Assembly: GCA_015680685.1 (NCBI GenBank)
Contig: MNCI01010754.1
Location: 1-64,000 of the forward strand
DNA: 64,000 nucleotides
Reading direction: 5' to 3'
From: Gnetum montanum
Taxonomy: Eukaryota > Streptophyta > Gnetopsida > Gnetales > Gnetaceae
Below the pieces are notes generated by a model that worked only from the letters and a program-made list of their open reading frames with translations, had not been told where the DNA came from and ran no database searches. Shown piece by piece: positions 10,107 to 20,960 of the stretch. The position numbers and the translations under genes are program-made. Within the stretch, counting starts at the first letter, position 1; each line of letters opens with the position of its first letter.

Positions 10107-12535
10107 ATGTCTCTCCCACAAGACTCTAACAACGTAACAACTAGTGAGGCAATTCATTGGAGAACCAACAAATTATATGATGATGAAGATAAAGTTTGGA
10201 GTACCAAATCTAATGTAGGGGTTTCCTATGAACATAAACAAAGACAACATCATCCCAACTCACAAATGCATAACATACCTAGTGATGATGAACCCCTATT
10301 GACCACTACAAGCTTAACACATATACAAGAGGCTATTTGAATATCCCGCAGGCATCACAAGAAAAGCTGTCTACCCAGGCTTGACTTAAACAACTTTCCT
10401 AAGTTTTCAGGAGGCTACGATTTAGATCCACAACAAAATTTACAAGCCTTCCATAATGCATGTGCATGGAACAACATTGATAATGGATCACAAAAACTTA
10501 AGCTCTTTCCTATGACATTTTTTTGCCACGCAAAAGTATGGTATAGGTACTTAAAACCAAAATCAATTCGATGTTGGCCAACAATGGTAGAACTCTTCAA
10601 CGAAAGGTATAAAACCTATGCAAGAGTGTTAGCCTTGAGGAGACAAATCCAAGAATGGAAACAAGCACAACATGAACCCTTGGACATGGCCTTAGAAAGA
10701 TATTATGCACTATTAAATAACTGCCCAGGCCATGGGTTCTCCAAGGAAAGGCTAATGTACCATATCATAGATGGGCTTCGTAATGAAACAAGGGAGACCC
10801 TAGGGATGTATGCTCGAGGTCAACTATATGAGCTACAAACCCCATCAATTCTAGGATTTTATTAAGTAGGTAGCAAAAGAAGAAGGATAAATGGCTAAAC
10901 GGGAGAATGATGAAAAATCTTGATAGGCCCCAAAATCAACAAGGGCCCATGATTATGAAGAGGAGAAATCAACTCACCACAAGGAGGTGGAACCATCTTT
11001 GCTAGTACTATAATCATTGGATGAAGTTGAGGCAAAGATCAATAGGATGATGGAATGGATACATGAAAAATGTGGAGAATATGCTAACATTATTGGAGAT
11101 AGAGTTATGACAATTCAAGAAATAGGACAAAACACCTTTAGACAGTTAGAAAGAAGGGTTGAAGAGAATAAGAACTTAACTGGCAATCATACGTATCAAT
11201 GTAACATTTGCCTGTATAATCACCCCAAAGGCCAATGCCCAATCTTGTCACATTTTCATGAGCATTGGTGAAGAATGTTACATCTAGAGTTCATACAAAA
11301 ATACTATGTTCAATCATAGTGGCAACAATCCTAGCCGTGGCGAAGGCCATCCCCAAACTAGTTACACCCTTCATACCATCTGAACTTAAGTGCTTATCAA
11401 ATTCAACTTCTTATTTCCCCAACTGGGTCAACATCCTCTATCTCACCCTATTATTATTATTCTCCTCAATACTATCAACCCATATCCTCACCAATAGGAA
11501 CACCACCTTGGGTACCTTACACTTCTCCTCAATTTCAAAATTCTCATCCTTCATCTCCTTCTACATTGCCACCAATTGTACTCGAAGGATTTGCACCATA
11601 GCATCAACCCATGAATGTTACTTGTGCTTCTACTATCAAAAATAGTGGGAATCCTTCACAACATCATAGGCATACCTTGTTTAGACATGACCATAGAAAG
11701 GGACACCACCATTTAGAAACCACTACATCTGCCAACTCAGCACAAGTCCAATATTGTGATGCATCTTCCTCTTTGAACCGAATGCATCATGTTACCTTAT
11801 CAAGGCCACCGCTCAATACTCCAACAACCATGCAACCCAATGAGTATAGCCACATGGGGAGACATGTTGATCCTTGCATACCATCTTACAATCATAGGTA
11901 CTATAGTAGGTCAACTCCTTATAAATTAATTACATCTTATAACTTACCCCACTATGTCAACTCTAATCAAGTGTGTGAACCCCAATGGGGTAAGTATACT
12001 AACCTAAATCATCGGTGTAAGGCTGGAAGGAAAAGAAACACAGAAAGATCGTTGGGTAGACATAGCTGACTCTACCTTTGCTTGACGGCAAGTTGGAGAA
12101 GGGAACAAAGGTAGAGTGCCTTGGATGGTCTGCACACAAATCAACCAAGGACTTCCCTAAGCGTAAACTATGGCTTGCACTGGGGTTATCGTAACTGATG
12201 TCTTAAACGTAAATCTTCTAAAAACAACTTAGAAATCAGATCATTTTTAACTTAGTCTTGATGTTGTGTAGAGTTTCTCACACTGAGGGTGAGCAAGCTA
12301 CCTTGGGTAAGTTGGGTGTGAGCTCCATTCCTTAGCCAAATTTTGCCTCTCAAAACTTTGAAAGGGCTTGAGTCATTCTCATTTCAAAGTGCTAGGCCAA
12401 AATTAGTGGTGTTTCAGTAAGTATGAACAAGTCCTAATATTTCCAACATGTAAGGATCCCAACCTTCCATTTATTAATTCTAGCCATGCTCAACTGTTTA
12501 GTTATAAGGGGGTGGGGGGGTATCCCCCATTCTAA
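10107..12535 (+). pseudogene. Athila-type Gag, interrupted by a 419-bp insertion
   Basis: The protein starts MSLPQDSNNVTTSEAIHW. The capsid domain lies at about 10380-10850, with LDLNNFPKFSGGYD, KVWYRYLKP, LFNERYKTYARV, LALRRQIQEWKQ, YALLNNCPGHGFS and HIIDGLRNETRETLG in the usual order. A knuckle CNICLYNHPKGQC sits near 11200-11240. The Pro/His/Thr-rich C-terminal part ends with the conserved GGYPPF and a stop at 12533-12535. Stops near 10337 and 10863, frame changes and the insert at 11998-12416 break it. Gag would assemble the cytoplasmic particle. No protease follows. Confidence 0.85.
11998..12416 (-). mobile_element. 419-bp insertion with 8-bp target duplication, family unknown
   Basis: The gag copy at 18499-20487 runs straight through this site, whereas here 419 bp are flanked by GTAAGTAT at 11990-11997 and 12417-12424. 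In the minus orientation the insert starts TGAAACACCACTA and ends GATTTAGGTTAGT. I see no terminal inverted repeat, no poly-A tail and no Pol III box. Its 11998-12202 part matches 380-584 in inverted orientation, so it is a repeat family. An 8-bp duplication suggests a hAT-like or other cut-and-paste origin, but the ends do not support any class. Confidence 0.75.
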
Positions 12536-13892
12536 CAATAGTAGAATTAATAAATTTTTTCCTTTTCTTTAATTTTACAATTTTTTTCCAATTTTTCATC
12601 TTTCAATTTGTTGCTTTATCTTTCTATCTTTTTATCTTTTTATGAGTAATCTCATCTATGAATAAAGCACTCATGTGACTCATTAGTTGAGGTGTTGTTC
12701 TCTGCTATCAAGTCTTAGGTTACTAATTATTTGAACAAAGAGCCCGCATCATCCATCCATCCATTCTATTAATAAGAGGGTCTACTTTGGGTATGACAAT
12801 ATTCATGTCATCATAAAAAATTAAAAGTAATTTTGTGCTCATTATACCTAGAGTGAAGAAGGAAGGACCAAGAGGGAATGACCAGGGTGTGACATCAAAG
12901 GGGACTTATGGATTCTCTTTGGTAAAATCTGTAGGGTTTATCATGCAGCTTGGTTGTACTAAGATCCTTATAGATCTAATGAAAAATGGAAGAGTAATCA
13001 AAAGGCACTCAATCAAGGAAACTCAATGCTATTCTAGGGGGTCCCACTAGAAAGACATGCACACATGTTTGAAGGTAGGAAGCTTCTTTGGCTTAAGCAT
13101 TCATTCAAAAAAAAAAAGAAAAAAAAAGAAAAAATAGAGTGCCACAAAGCAAAATCACTCCTCCCTTGTACAAAATTCCAAGTGATCATATTCCTTGCCA
13201 TCATGGTGCTCTTAAGATTATCAATCATTAGATGAAGCAATGCGATATAACTGATTGAAGGAATGGACTTGGTCTTTAGTTTTGAGTGACATGTTAATGA
13301 TCATATCTTACACAGAGGATTCACTGTGCCTTGGGTTAGTTACCTCATATCCCAATCTTTGCAATCTCTTCTACAATTCACCTTGTCTCACTGTTCATGT
13401 ATTTGTGACTTGTGACTTGTGTAGCATTGAATTTATACCTCATCACGATGGTATTTACATATGTGTGTTTTGTGAAATTGGTGTAGATTACATTTAACCC
13501 TTCTAGTGCCTACGGACATCTTGAGGTGTGGTTACTTAAGGGAATTATAGGTAGGAGCCTGTTTTGGGGAGGATCCACTTGCATGAATTTTGTAATTTGT
13601 ACTTGTTCCACACTACCACATCATTTTATACCCTCCAAGCACTTCATTTCCAAATCTATTCTTTCCCTTATCATCCTTCTAGTTCAAATGTTCCTATGTA
13701 CCAATACATGTCCTTTTTCCTCATACTCCTCATGACTTCCATTGTCAGATTTTATGCCATTATTTTTTCTGTGCCTTCAAGTCTAATCAATATTACCTTG
13801 GACCCTTTACATCAACTTCAAGTCCTTCATTTTTGAGTTAGGAATTTCAAAAAATTTATCCATTTTTTTCTAATTACCCTACTTCAAATAGG
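12536..13892 (+). other. conserved non-coding region between gag and ORF2
   Basis: Stops occur in all frames, but blocks are shared in order with 31232-32590. Examples are the T-rich gag trailer, an AATAAA signal (12661-12666), CATCCATCCATC before ATTAATAAGAGG, and the ACTTGTTCCACA block near 13603. In a pol-bearing relative this is where protease to integrase would lie; nothing of pol is visible. An A-rich run lies at about 13107-13135. Confidence 0.7.
12661..12666 (+). terminator. candidate poly(A) signal after gag
   Basis: AATAAA occurs about 126 bases after the gag stop, inside a T-rich stretch. The equivalent place after the gag of the second element (31357-31362) has the same hexamer within TGAATAAA. 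Conservation between diverged copies supports use, but AT-rich sequence makes chance matches easy. Confidence 0.4.
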
Positions 13893-13970
13893 CTATGATA
13901 TCATGTTTGACATGATATCATAGACGTGCTATCATGTACGCGATATTGTGTCCCACAAAAACTATAAATA
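13893..13970 (+). promoter_or_regulatory. candidate internal promoter of ORF2 with U3-like palindromes
   Basis: A perfect inverted repeat has 13-bp arms (13893-13905 and 13911-13923, CTATGATATCATG) and a 5-base loop. It contains two GATATC words. A CGATATTG variant and a TATA box (TATAAATA, 13963-13970) follow. The element's own LTR U3 has the same GATATC palindromes ahead of its TATA box. ORF2 begins 500 bases downstream. The second element has a matching TATA box at 32632-32639 but different palindromes that resemble its own LTR. This fits a separate ORF2 transcription unit; no transcript evidence is available. Confidence 0.55.
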
Positions 13971-14401
13971 TGGACCCCTTGTAAACTTCAACATCATTTG
14001 CAACTATTCATGCAAGGGAGTTTTTTAAATTTTCTTCTATGACTTGCAATTGCATATCTCTTGTTCCAACAACCATAACTTTCTTACTAGCACTCTGATT
14101 TTCATTCTGCTCGAACCTATCTGAACTCGGAGTGTTCAACTTAGTCGTGGGGGAGGGGCACACTCTAAATTATGCACAAATTTTTTGAAATTCATCATCA
14201 CCCAAAGGACACTATCAAGGGTAATTAATTATACAAAAATCATAGACATGTGCCAAAAAACTTCATCTCCTCACTTATATCGAGAAATTGAAATTGTGAA
14301 GCCACCTAATCAAAGTGGGTCAAATATTAAAACTTTTTGAGGACATTTTCACAAAAATTCCTAACTTTAAATCACATGGAATAAGAGATGAATCCATTAA
14401 G

Positions 14402-14469
14402 GTAAGAAGTAAGGTATAACTTAACTTCGGTAAGGAACCTTACTAATGACTAACCCTGTGTGATTGTAG
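14402..14469 (+). other. candidate leader intron ending at the ORF2 ATG
   Basis: A donor-like AAG/GTAAGA at 14402, branch-like TTACTAATGACTAAC at about 14443-14457 and an acceptor TGATTGTAG at 14469 abut the ATG at 14470. The second element has the same layout at 33118-33192. At 68 bases it is at the short limit for plant introns. Confidence 0.45.
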
Positions 14470-17249
14470 ATGGCCCCAAAGCATGGACAACAAGAAGGAC
14501 CCTCTCAAGGTGTGTCCAAGCAACCCAAGAGAGGTAGAAGACAAGCATCTCCCAAACAACATGTAGAGTAGGAGGTGCAATCATTTAGCATCCATCAAGA
14601 GACTCTTGCTACTTTACAATTGAAACATGTAGAAGGAGAAGTCACAGTAGCTCCTGAACAAGGACAACAACTCACGTTGTTCTCAGAATGTATTCAAGCC
14701 ATTTGTGAAAAGTCCATGTTGGCTGCAGTGATCATGGAATTGAACTTTAGACCTTTCATGGAATTCACTCCTGAGGCTATTAGGGACCAAATCAAAAGGT
14801 CTCCATTATGGCCTATCCTCTTTGAAAGTGGTGCCTGGTACTTAGGAGAAATGTACCAATTTTGGCACAATAAGGAAGAAGGAACCACAATCAAAATTTG
14901 TGGTGTGTCTATAGATTTTTCTGCCAAGGCCATCCCAAAAGTGTTGAACCTTCCAAATGCAGGGCCAAAAATTGCTCACCTATCCACTTGCTCTGATGCT
15001 AATGTGCAAAGATTTTGGTTGGATAGGATGTATGATAAAGAAGACAAGACATATGGAGAGCTAACGCTGGAAGAAAGGATATACTTCAAGATTGGTGCTT
15101 ATCACATCTTCCCCATGAGAGGACTAAAAAGAATCTCAACATATGCAACAAGAGGAAGTGTGATACTGATGGGAATGACCAATGCTAACCTTCCTCATCT
15201 ATATCTCATGGAGATCATAAGGTGGTTTGAAGAACAAAAGATAGGGAAGTTCATGTTACCCTTCCCTTGTCTCATTAGGAAGCTATGCAAATATTTTTGT
15301 ATTCTGGGGTACACCAATGACATCCTTAGAAGAGCCAAGAATGCTTCATTTGTTGAACTGCTAAAGCCACCAGCTCTGAGGAAAAGTGCTGGTGAGACAC
15401 TAGAGCCAAAGCAAGAGCAAGAATAGATGGTGGAACGCACTGCAACTCAAACTACAGGACCTAGCCAACTTCCAAGCATGGGGCCTAGTCAACAACAAGA
15501 AGCAAGCATGATCAACTATCACCAACATAGGATTACCAACTATTGATGAGCCACCTCAGGGCCATCGCTAAGATGTTCAGTTGGGAAAGTCATGATGATG
15601 CTAATCTCTTTCGTGTCATTAATGACATCATACGATCCACAATTTCTATTGATCGCGCATGAGGTGAGGTGTCCATCCAAACAAGAGAAGGGGAGACTCA
15701 TTGGACACATAAAATTTCAGGGAACACTGTGTCTTTCTAGGTGCAATTGGAAATAGGTGAAGGGGCCACAATGGTGGTTATGCGGCAACAGGATGTAGCG
15801 GGAACTATAGAAGTGGTCGCAGACCACATCAAAGAGTCTTTCAATGTCCTTGTTGTGCCACCAGTAGATTTCACAGGAGCACAAGATGCTCAAACTCTAT
15901 CTGGTTCCTCAATGACTCCTATGGAGCATGAGGATGTCCTTGATCAATTACTACAAATATGACAAGTAATGACATCCTTATTTGACATTCCATAAGATGT
16001 CAAGGTAGCACAATCAGACCTGATCTCCACCAAAGGAGAGCTAGTCATGGTAGAGATCAGAGTTGAGCACACGGAAGTGGAGTTGATAGGACTATAGGAG
16101 GGGCTTGTCACCCTACAAGCTACATAGTGGAACCCATCTCAGTTTGTTCCCGCAAACCAGCTCAACACTTTTAGGATAGAGCAACTTAATAAACTGTTGG
16201 CAGAAAATAAAAGAGTGGTAGAGGAGAAAGAGAAGGCCAACTGGGATGCCTCCAAGGCATAAGCGCAAACCTACACACATGCCAAGCCACTCAAAGCCTT
16301 ACAGGAGGAGAATAAACAGCTTGCTGCTGACAACCTTCGGTTGACCACTATGGAGAAACAGAAGAATGTTCTTGAGGAAAACTTTTAGAAATTACTAGAA
16401 TAGTTGGTTAGGGTCAACCAAGACATGAACCATTTGGCTAGAGAGAATTGAACCCTCTCAATGGAGGAGGTACATGCAATCTGTTAGAAGAAAGCCATTG
16501 AAATAAGTGTGTGACAAAACAAAGCCAATAGGCATGAAAAGTTAAAGGATCACTTCAAAGACTAGGTAGGAATGTACAAGAAAGTCATAGAAAAGGAGAT
16601 CCATATGGCCAAGGCCCACATCAACACTTTTAGTGCTCAACACACTGATTGGTAGGCCATATTGGACACATATGCATTTTTCCACTAGGAGGAACTTAAA
16701 AGTCAGGACCTATAGATTCAAGACCTCACAGAGTACATGGAATTGGAAAACCTATGGTATGCCAATCTAGCCATGTTGATAGCAGGACGCCCAAGAATAG
16801 AGCTCGAGAAGTAGCTAGTTGCCACCTACACCAAATATGAAGTAGAATTTGTAGAGCATAAGAAAATGTTGTAGAAGCTAGAAGTCACAAATTCTAAACT
16901 AGAGGTGGTTAAGACCAACTACCAAGGCTAGAGATATGTTGCAATAGACTTGGCTCAATAGTTTACAGATTTTCAAGAGTACAAGGATAAAGCTAGAGCC
17001 TATGAGAAGGAACGATAGTTTTTTGTGGCCTGGTACATCAAAGCAAACAAGATGTTCCCACAACTATCATGTCCATGGGAGATGCTAACTTTGTCAAATA
17101 TTGGAGCATTAGCATGGACAACATAGGATTCCTAAATAGAAGAGAAAAAGCTCTAGGCACTACTTCAGAGTCATCAAATTCCAAAACCTAGAGCACGAGA
17201 CAAGGGGAAGCAACCCATGGAGGAGCCACCACCACCTGGAACCACATGA
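14470..17249 (+). pseudogene. ORF2: plant-transposon-type domain plus coiled coil, decayed
   Basis: The ATG at 14470 opens a protein starting MAPKHGQQEGPSQG; a TAG at 14569 interrupts, then 283 codons are open to 15426. This part matches the 'putative plant transposon protein' type of domain known from Athila env-like regions: ELNFRPFMEF, SPLWPILFESGAWYLG, a FWLDRMYDKE-type block, RGSVILMGMTNANLPHLY, and LPFPCLIRKLCKYF, the most typical box. From about 15560 to 17200 the reading is charged and heptad-like (EQLNKLLAENKRVVEEKEKA), a coiled coil, ending KGKQPMEEPPPPGTT and TGA. Most stops are TAG where the second copy has CAA or CAG. There is no signal peptide or clear membrane segment, so calling it an envelope is not justified. 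Function unknown. Confidence 0.8.
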
Positions 17250-17449
17250 GCCAAATAAATTTTACAATTTTACAAATTTTTAATTTTTTAATTTTGTAAT
17301 TTTGTGTTGTATCCCAATATTTTTCTATTGAGTTCTCCACTATGACATGAATAAATCCCTAGTCAATTAATAATGCTATACCTATCCACTGTGTAATCGA
17401 TGGGGCCTGTTCTCATTTTTTTTAACTTGAGGATGAGTTTTCATTCAGT

Positions 17450-17459
17450 CATGGAGGTA
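17450..17459 (+). other. polypurine tract region
   Basis: ATGGAGGTA lies directly before the LTR start TGATGCATCATG. The conserved lead-in TTGAGGATGAGTTTTCATT (17428-17446) is shared with the second element near 36101-36119. Confidence 0.6.
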
Positions 17460-18348
17460 TGATGCATCATGATTCATTAGGTCATGATATTGCACCCGCG
17501 ATATCGCATACCCAATATCACATCCATCATATTGCATACACGATATCGCGGCCTAGCTCGCGATATTGTATACACGATATCGTGGCTCCTATGTAGGCCT
17601 ATAAATACACCTTAGGAATACGATGAAAAAGGAAGTTTTAAGTTAGAAATTAGTTTTCATTTTTAGTCTTTCTTAAACCTTTCTCCCAATGGATGCCTGC
17701 AGTGTGATGATTGTAATTGTACGACATCCTTTATTCAAGTGTGACGTACTTGGACATGCACATGACTGGAAATAAAGATCGAGATTACTTCATCATTGCA
17801 TCATTAACTTAGTTTAATTATTTAATTGTTATTGTTATTTATTGCTTTTATAGTTAATATCTCTTCACCCTAAACTCCTTAAACATGGAATGAGTATGAC
17901 TCAATCATGATAATTTAAGAGTGACTATTTGGTATCCCAGTAGCGTACATAGGCCATGCACTTGGTAATCCCAGTAGTAGTCATGCACGAGGTCTAAGAT
18001 GTGTTCAGATGATTAAGGAATAGATTCTCATCACACTTAGGCTAGCTTATATTCTCTCTCCCACTTCCTATTAGCTTAAATCTATCTCCCTTTTCCTCTT
18101 AGCTTAGTTAAAGTTATTTTCCATTGCCTCCAGGAGTAGCACTAGGTTAGAAACCACATCATACACCTCACTCTAGACTAAACCATACGTGACAAAGAAA
18201 ATACTAGTCTAGGTGGGAAGACAATGAATTACGATCAATGAGTAACTATCTAGATACCACAACTAGCTTGTCTATGGAGTTTGACCAGATTGTGCATGAA
18301 ACACTTGTATTCATATGGTTGAGTGTAGGGGTACCTTGCCACTCATCA
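17460..18348 (+). repeat. middle LTR of the composite element
   Basis: It starts TGATGCATCATG and ends CCACTCATCA. The U3 has three GATATC words and near-copies, and a TATA box TATAAATA at 17600-17607. It acts as the 3' LTR of internal region 1 and as the 5' LTR of internal region 2, since a primer site and a second gag follow. Confidence 0.9.
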
Positions 18349-18349
18349 T

Positions 18350-18367
18350 TGGCATCATTACCAAGGA
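18350..18367 (+). other. second primer-binding site, tRNA-Asp type
   Basis: TGGCATCATTACCAAGGA directly follows the middle LTR and aligns with the primer site at 9957 with further transitions. Confidence 0.7.
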
Positions 18368-18498
18368 TGGTGCTAGTTATTTAGATTAGTTACATCATAT
18401 AAGATCATTGTAACAAAGTATTAACGATATATCTTTCAGGAAAAAGTATAATAAATAATAATAATAATTGCAATTAAATCACACATAAATTCACAACC

Positions 18499-20487
18499 AT
18501 GTCTCTCCCACAAGACTCTAACAACGTAACAACTAGTGAGGCAATTCATTGGAGAACCAACAAATTATATGATGATGAAGATAAAGTTTGGAGTACCCAA
18601 TCTGATGTAGGGGTTTCCTATGAACATAAACGAAGACAACATCATTCCAAATTACAAATGCATAACATACCTAGTGATGATGAACCCCTACTAGCCACTA
18701 CAAGTTTAACGCATATACAAGGGGCCATTTGAATATCCTGCAAGCATCGCAAGGAAAGCCATCTACCTAGGCTTGACTTAAACAACTTTCCTAAGTTTTG
18801 AAGAGGCTACGATTTAGATCTACAACAACATTTACAAGCCTTCCATGATGCCTATGAATGGAACAACATTGATAATGGATGAAAAAAGCTTAAGCTCTTT
18901 CTTATGACACTCCTTGGCCAAGCAAAAGTATGGTATAGGTACTTAAAACCAAAATAAATTCAACATTGGCCAACAATGGTAGAACTCTTCAATGAAATGT
19001 ATCAAACCTATGCAAGAGTGTTAGCCTTGAGGAGACAAATCCAAGAATGAAAAAAAGCATAACATGAACCCTTGGATATGGCCTTAGAAAGATATTATGC
19101 ACTATTAAACAACTACCCAAGCCATGGGTTCTCCGAGGAAAGGCTAATGTACCATATCATAGATGGGCTCCATAATGAAATAAGGGAGACCTTAGGGATG
19201 TATGCTTGAGGTCAACTATATGAGCTATGAACCTATCAATTCCAAGAGCTTATTAAGTGGGTAGCAAAAGAAGAAGGAGAAATGGCTAAATGGGAGAATG
19301 CTGAAAAATCTCAACAAGCCCCAAAATCAACAAGCACCCACGATTATGAAGAGGAGAAATCAACTCACCGTAAGGAGGTGGAACCATCTTTTCTAGTAGT
19401 ACAATCATTGGATGAAGTTGAGGCAAAGATCAATAGGTTGATGGAATGGATACATGAAAAATGTGGAGAATATGCCAAGATTATTGGAGATAGAGTTATG
19501 ACAACCCAAGAAATAGGACAAAACACCTTTAGACAATCAGAAATAAGGGTTGCAGACAATAAGAACTTAACTGCCAATCATACATATCAATGTAACATTT
19601 TCCTGTACAATCACCGCAAAGGCCAATGCCCAATCTTGTCACATTTGCATGAGCATTGGGGAAGAATGTTACATCTAGAGTTCATACAAAAATACTATGT
19701 TCAATCATAGTGGCAACAATCCTAGTCATGGGGAAGGTCATCCCTAATCTGGTTACATCCTTCATACCATCCGAGCCTAAGTTCTTATCAAGTTCAACAT
19801 CATGTTTCCCCAACTGGGTCAACATCCTCTATCTCACCACATTATTATTATTCTTCTCAATACTATCAACTTGTATCTTCACCAATAGGACAACCAACTT
19901 GGGTACCTTACACTTCTCCTCAATTTCAAAATTCTCATCCTTCATCTCCTTCTACATTGCCACCAATTGTACCTAAAGGATTTGCACCATAGCATCAACC
20001 CATGAACATTACTTGTGCTTCTACTATCAACAATAGCGGGAATCCTTCACAACATCATAGGCATCCCTTGTTTAGACATGACCATAGAAAGGGACACCAT
20101 CATTTAGAAACCACTACATCTGTCAACTCAGCACAAGTCCAATATTGTGGTGCATCTTCCTCTTTGAATTAAATGCCTCATGTTACCTTAGCAAGGCCAC
20201 CACTCAATACTCCAACAACCATGTGGCCCAATGAATATAGCCACATGGGGAGACATGTTGATCCTTGCATATCATCTTACGGTTGCCAGTACCATAGTGG
20301 GTCAACTCATAAATTAACCACATCTTATGACTTTCCCAACTATGTTAACTCTAATTAAGTGTGTGAATCCCAATGGGGTAAGTATGACTAGTTCCCAATA
20401 TTTCCAACATGCAAGGATCCCAACCTTCCATCTATTAATTCTAGCCATGCTCAACTGTTTAGTTATGGGTGGTATCCCCCATTCTAA
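18499..20487 (+). pseudogene. second Athila-type Gag copy, decayed
   Basis: This is a close copy of the gag at 10107-12535 without the 419-bp insertion, which makes it the empty-site reference for that insertion. It begins MSLPQDSNNVTTSEAIHW and shows the same capsid motifs with different stops. The knuckle has lost its second Cys (CNIFLYNHRKGQC, near 19590-19630). It ends GWYPPF and TAA at 20485-20487. The longest open part, 19282-19710, covers the region before and including the knuckle. ORF2 does not follow: the element is cut about 50 bases after the gag stop. Confidence 0.85.
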
Positions 20488-20537
20488 CAATAGCAGAATT
20501 AATAAATGTTTTCTTTTTCTTTAATTTTACAATTTTT

Positions 20538-20955
20538 TGTTTTCTAGTAGTGTACCTAGGCCATGTGCTTGGTAATCCTAGTAGTCATCATGCACGAGGT
20601 CCAAGATGCATATGAATGATTAAGAAATAGATGCTCATCACACTTAGGATAGCTTAGATTCTCTCTCCCACTTCCTATTAGCTTAACTCTCTCTTCCTTT
20701 TCCTCTTAGCTTAGTTAAAGTTATTTTCCATTACCTCCAAGAGTAGCACTAGGTTAGAAACAACATCATACACCTCACTCTTGACTAAACTATATGTGAC
20801 AAAGCAAATACTAGTCCAGGTGGGAAGACAACAAACTATGATTAGCGAGTAACTATCTAGATACCACAACTAGCCTGTCTACGAAGTTTGACCGGATCAT
20901 GCATGAAATGCTAGTATTCGTATGGTTGAGTGTAGGGGTACCTCACCACTCATCA
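20538..20955 (+). repeat. third LTR, 5'-truncated
   Basis: From about 20538 the sequence matches the 3' half of the LTR, beginning at the GTACCTAGGCCATG block that is at about 9550 in the first LTR. It ends ACTCATCA, followed by the right copy of GTATG (20956-20960). U3 and R are missing. Confidence 0.85.
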
Positions 20956-20960
20956 GTATG

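Larger units (their letters stand above)
9095..20955 (+). mobile_element. composite Athila-like element with three LTRs
   Basis: The order is LTR (9095-9955), internal region 1 (9956-17459), LTR (17460-18348), internal region 2 cut after gag (18349-about 20537) and a 3' partial LTR (about 20538-20955). Only the outer edges carry the GTATG duplication, so the array behaves as one unit. Internal region 1 encodes Gag and ORF2 and has no pol. The array could come from unequal recombination between copies or from a tandem DNA intermediate. The join at about 20537 links the end of the gag trailer to mid-LTR, a later deletion or an aberrant template switch. Confidence 0.85.

Noticed and set aside
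12508-12531. G-run/C-run hairpin followed by T-rich DNA, looking like a terminator
   Set aside because: The equivalent places in the two sister gags show it is the coding end of Gag (GGYPPF and stop); the palindrome follows from the codons.
13034-13836. Several 65-90 codon open frames between gag and ORF2
   Set aside because: None is kept in the sister element at 31232-32590, although the DNA aligns.
14470-17249. Calling ORF2 an envelope gene
   Set aside because: The position fits an env-like ORF, but I see no signal peptide, no membrane anchor and no cleavage site; the end is a coiled coil with a Pro-rich tail.
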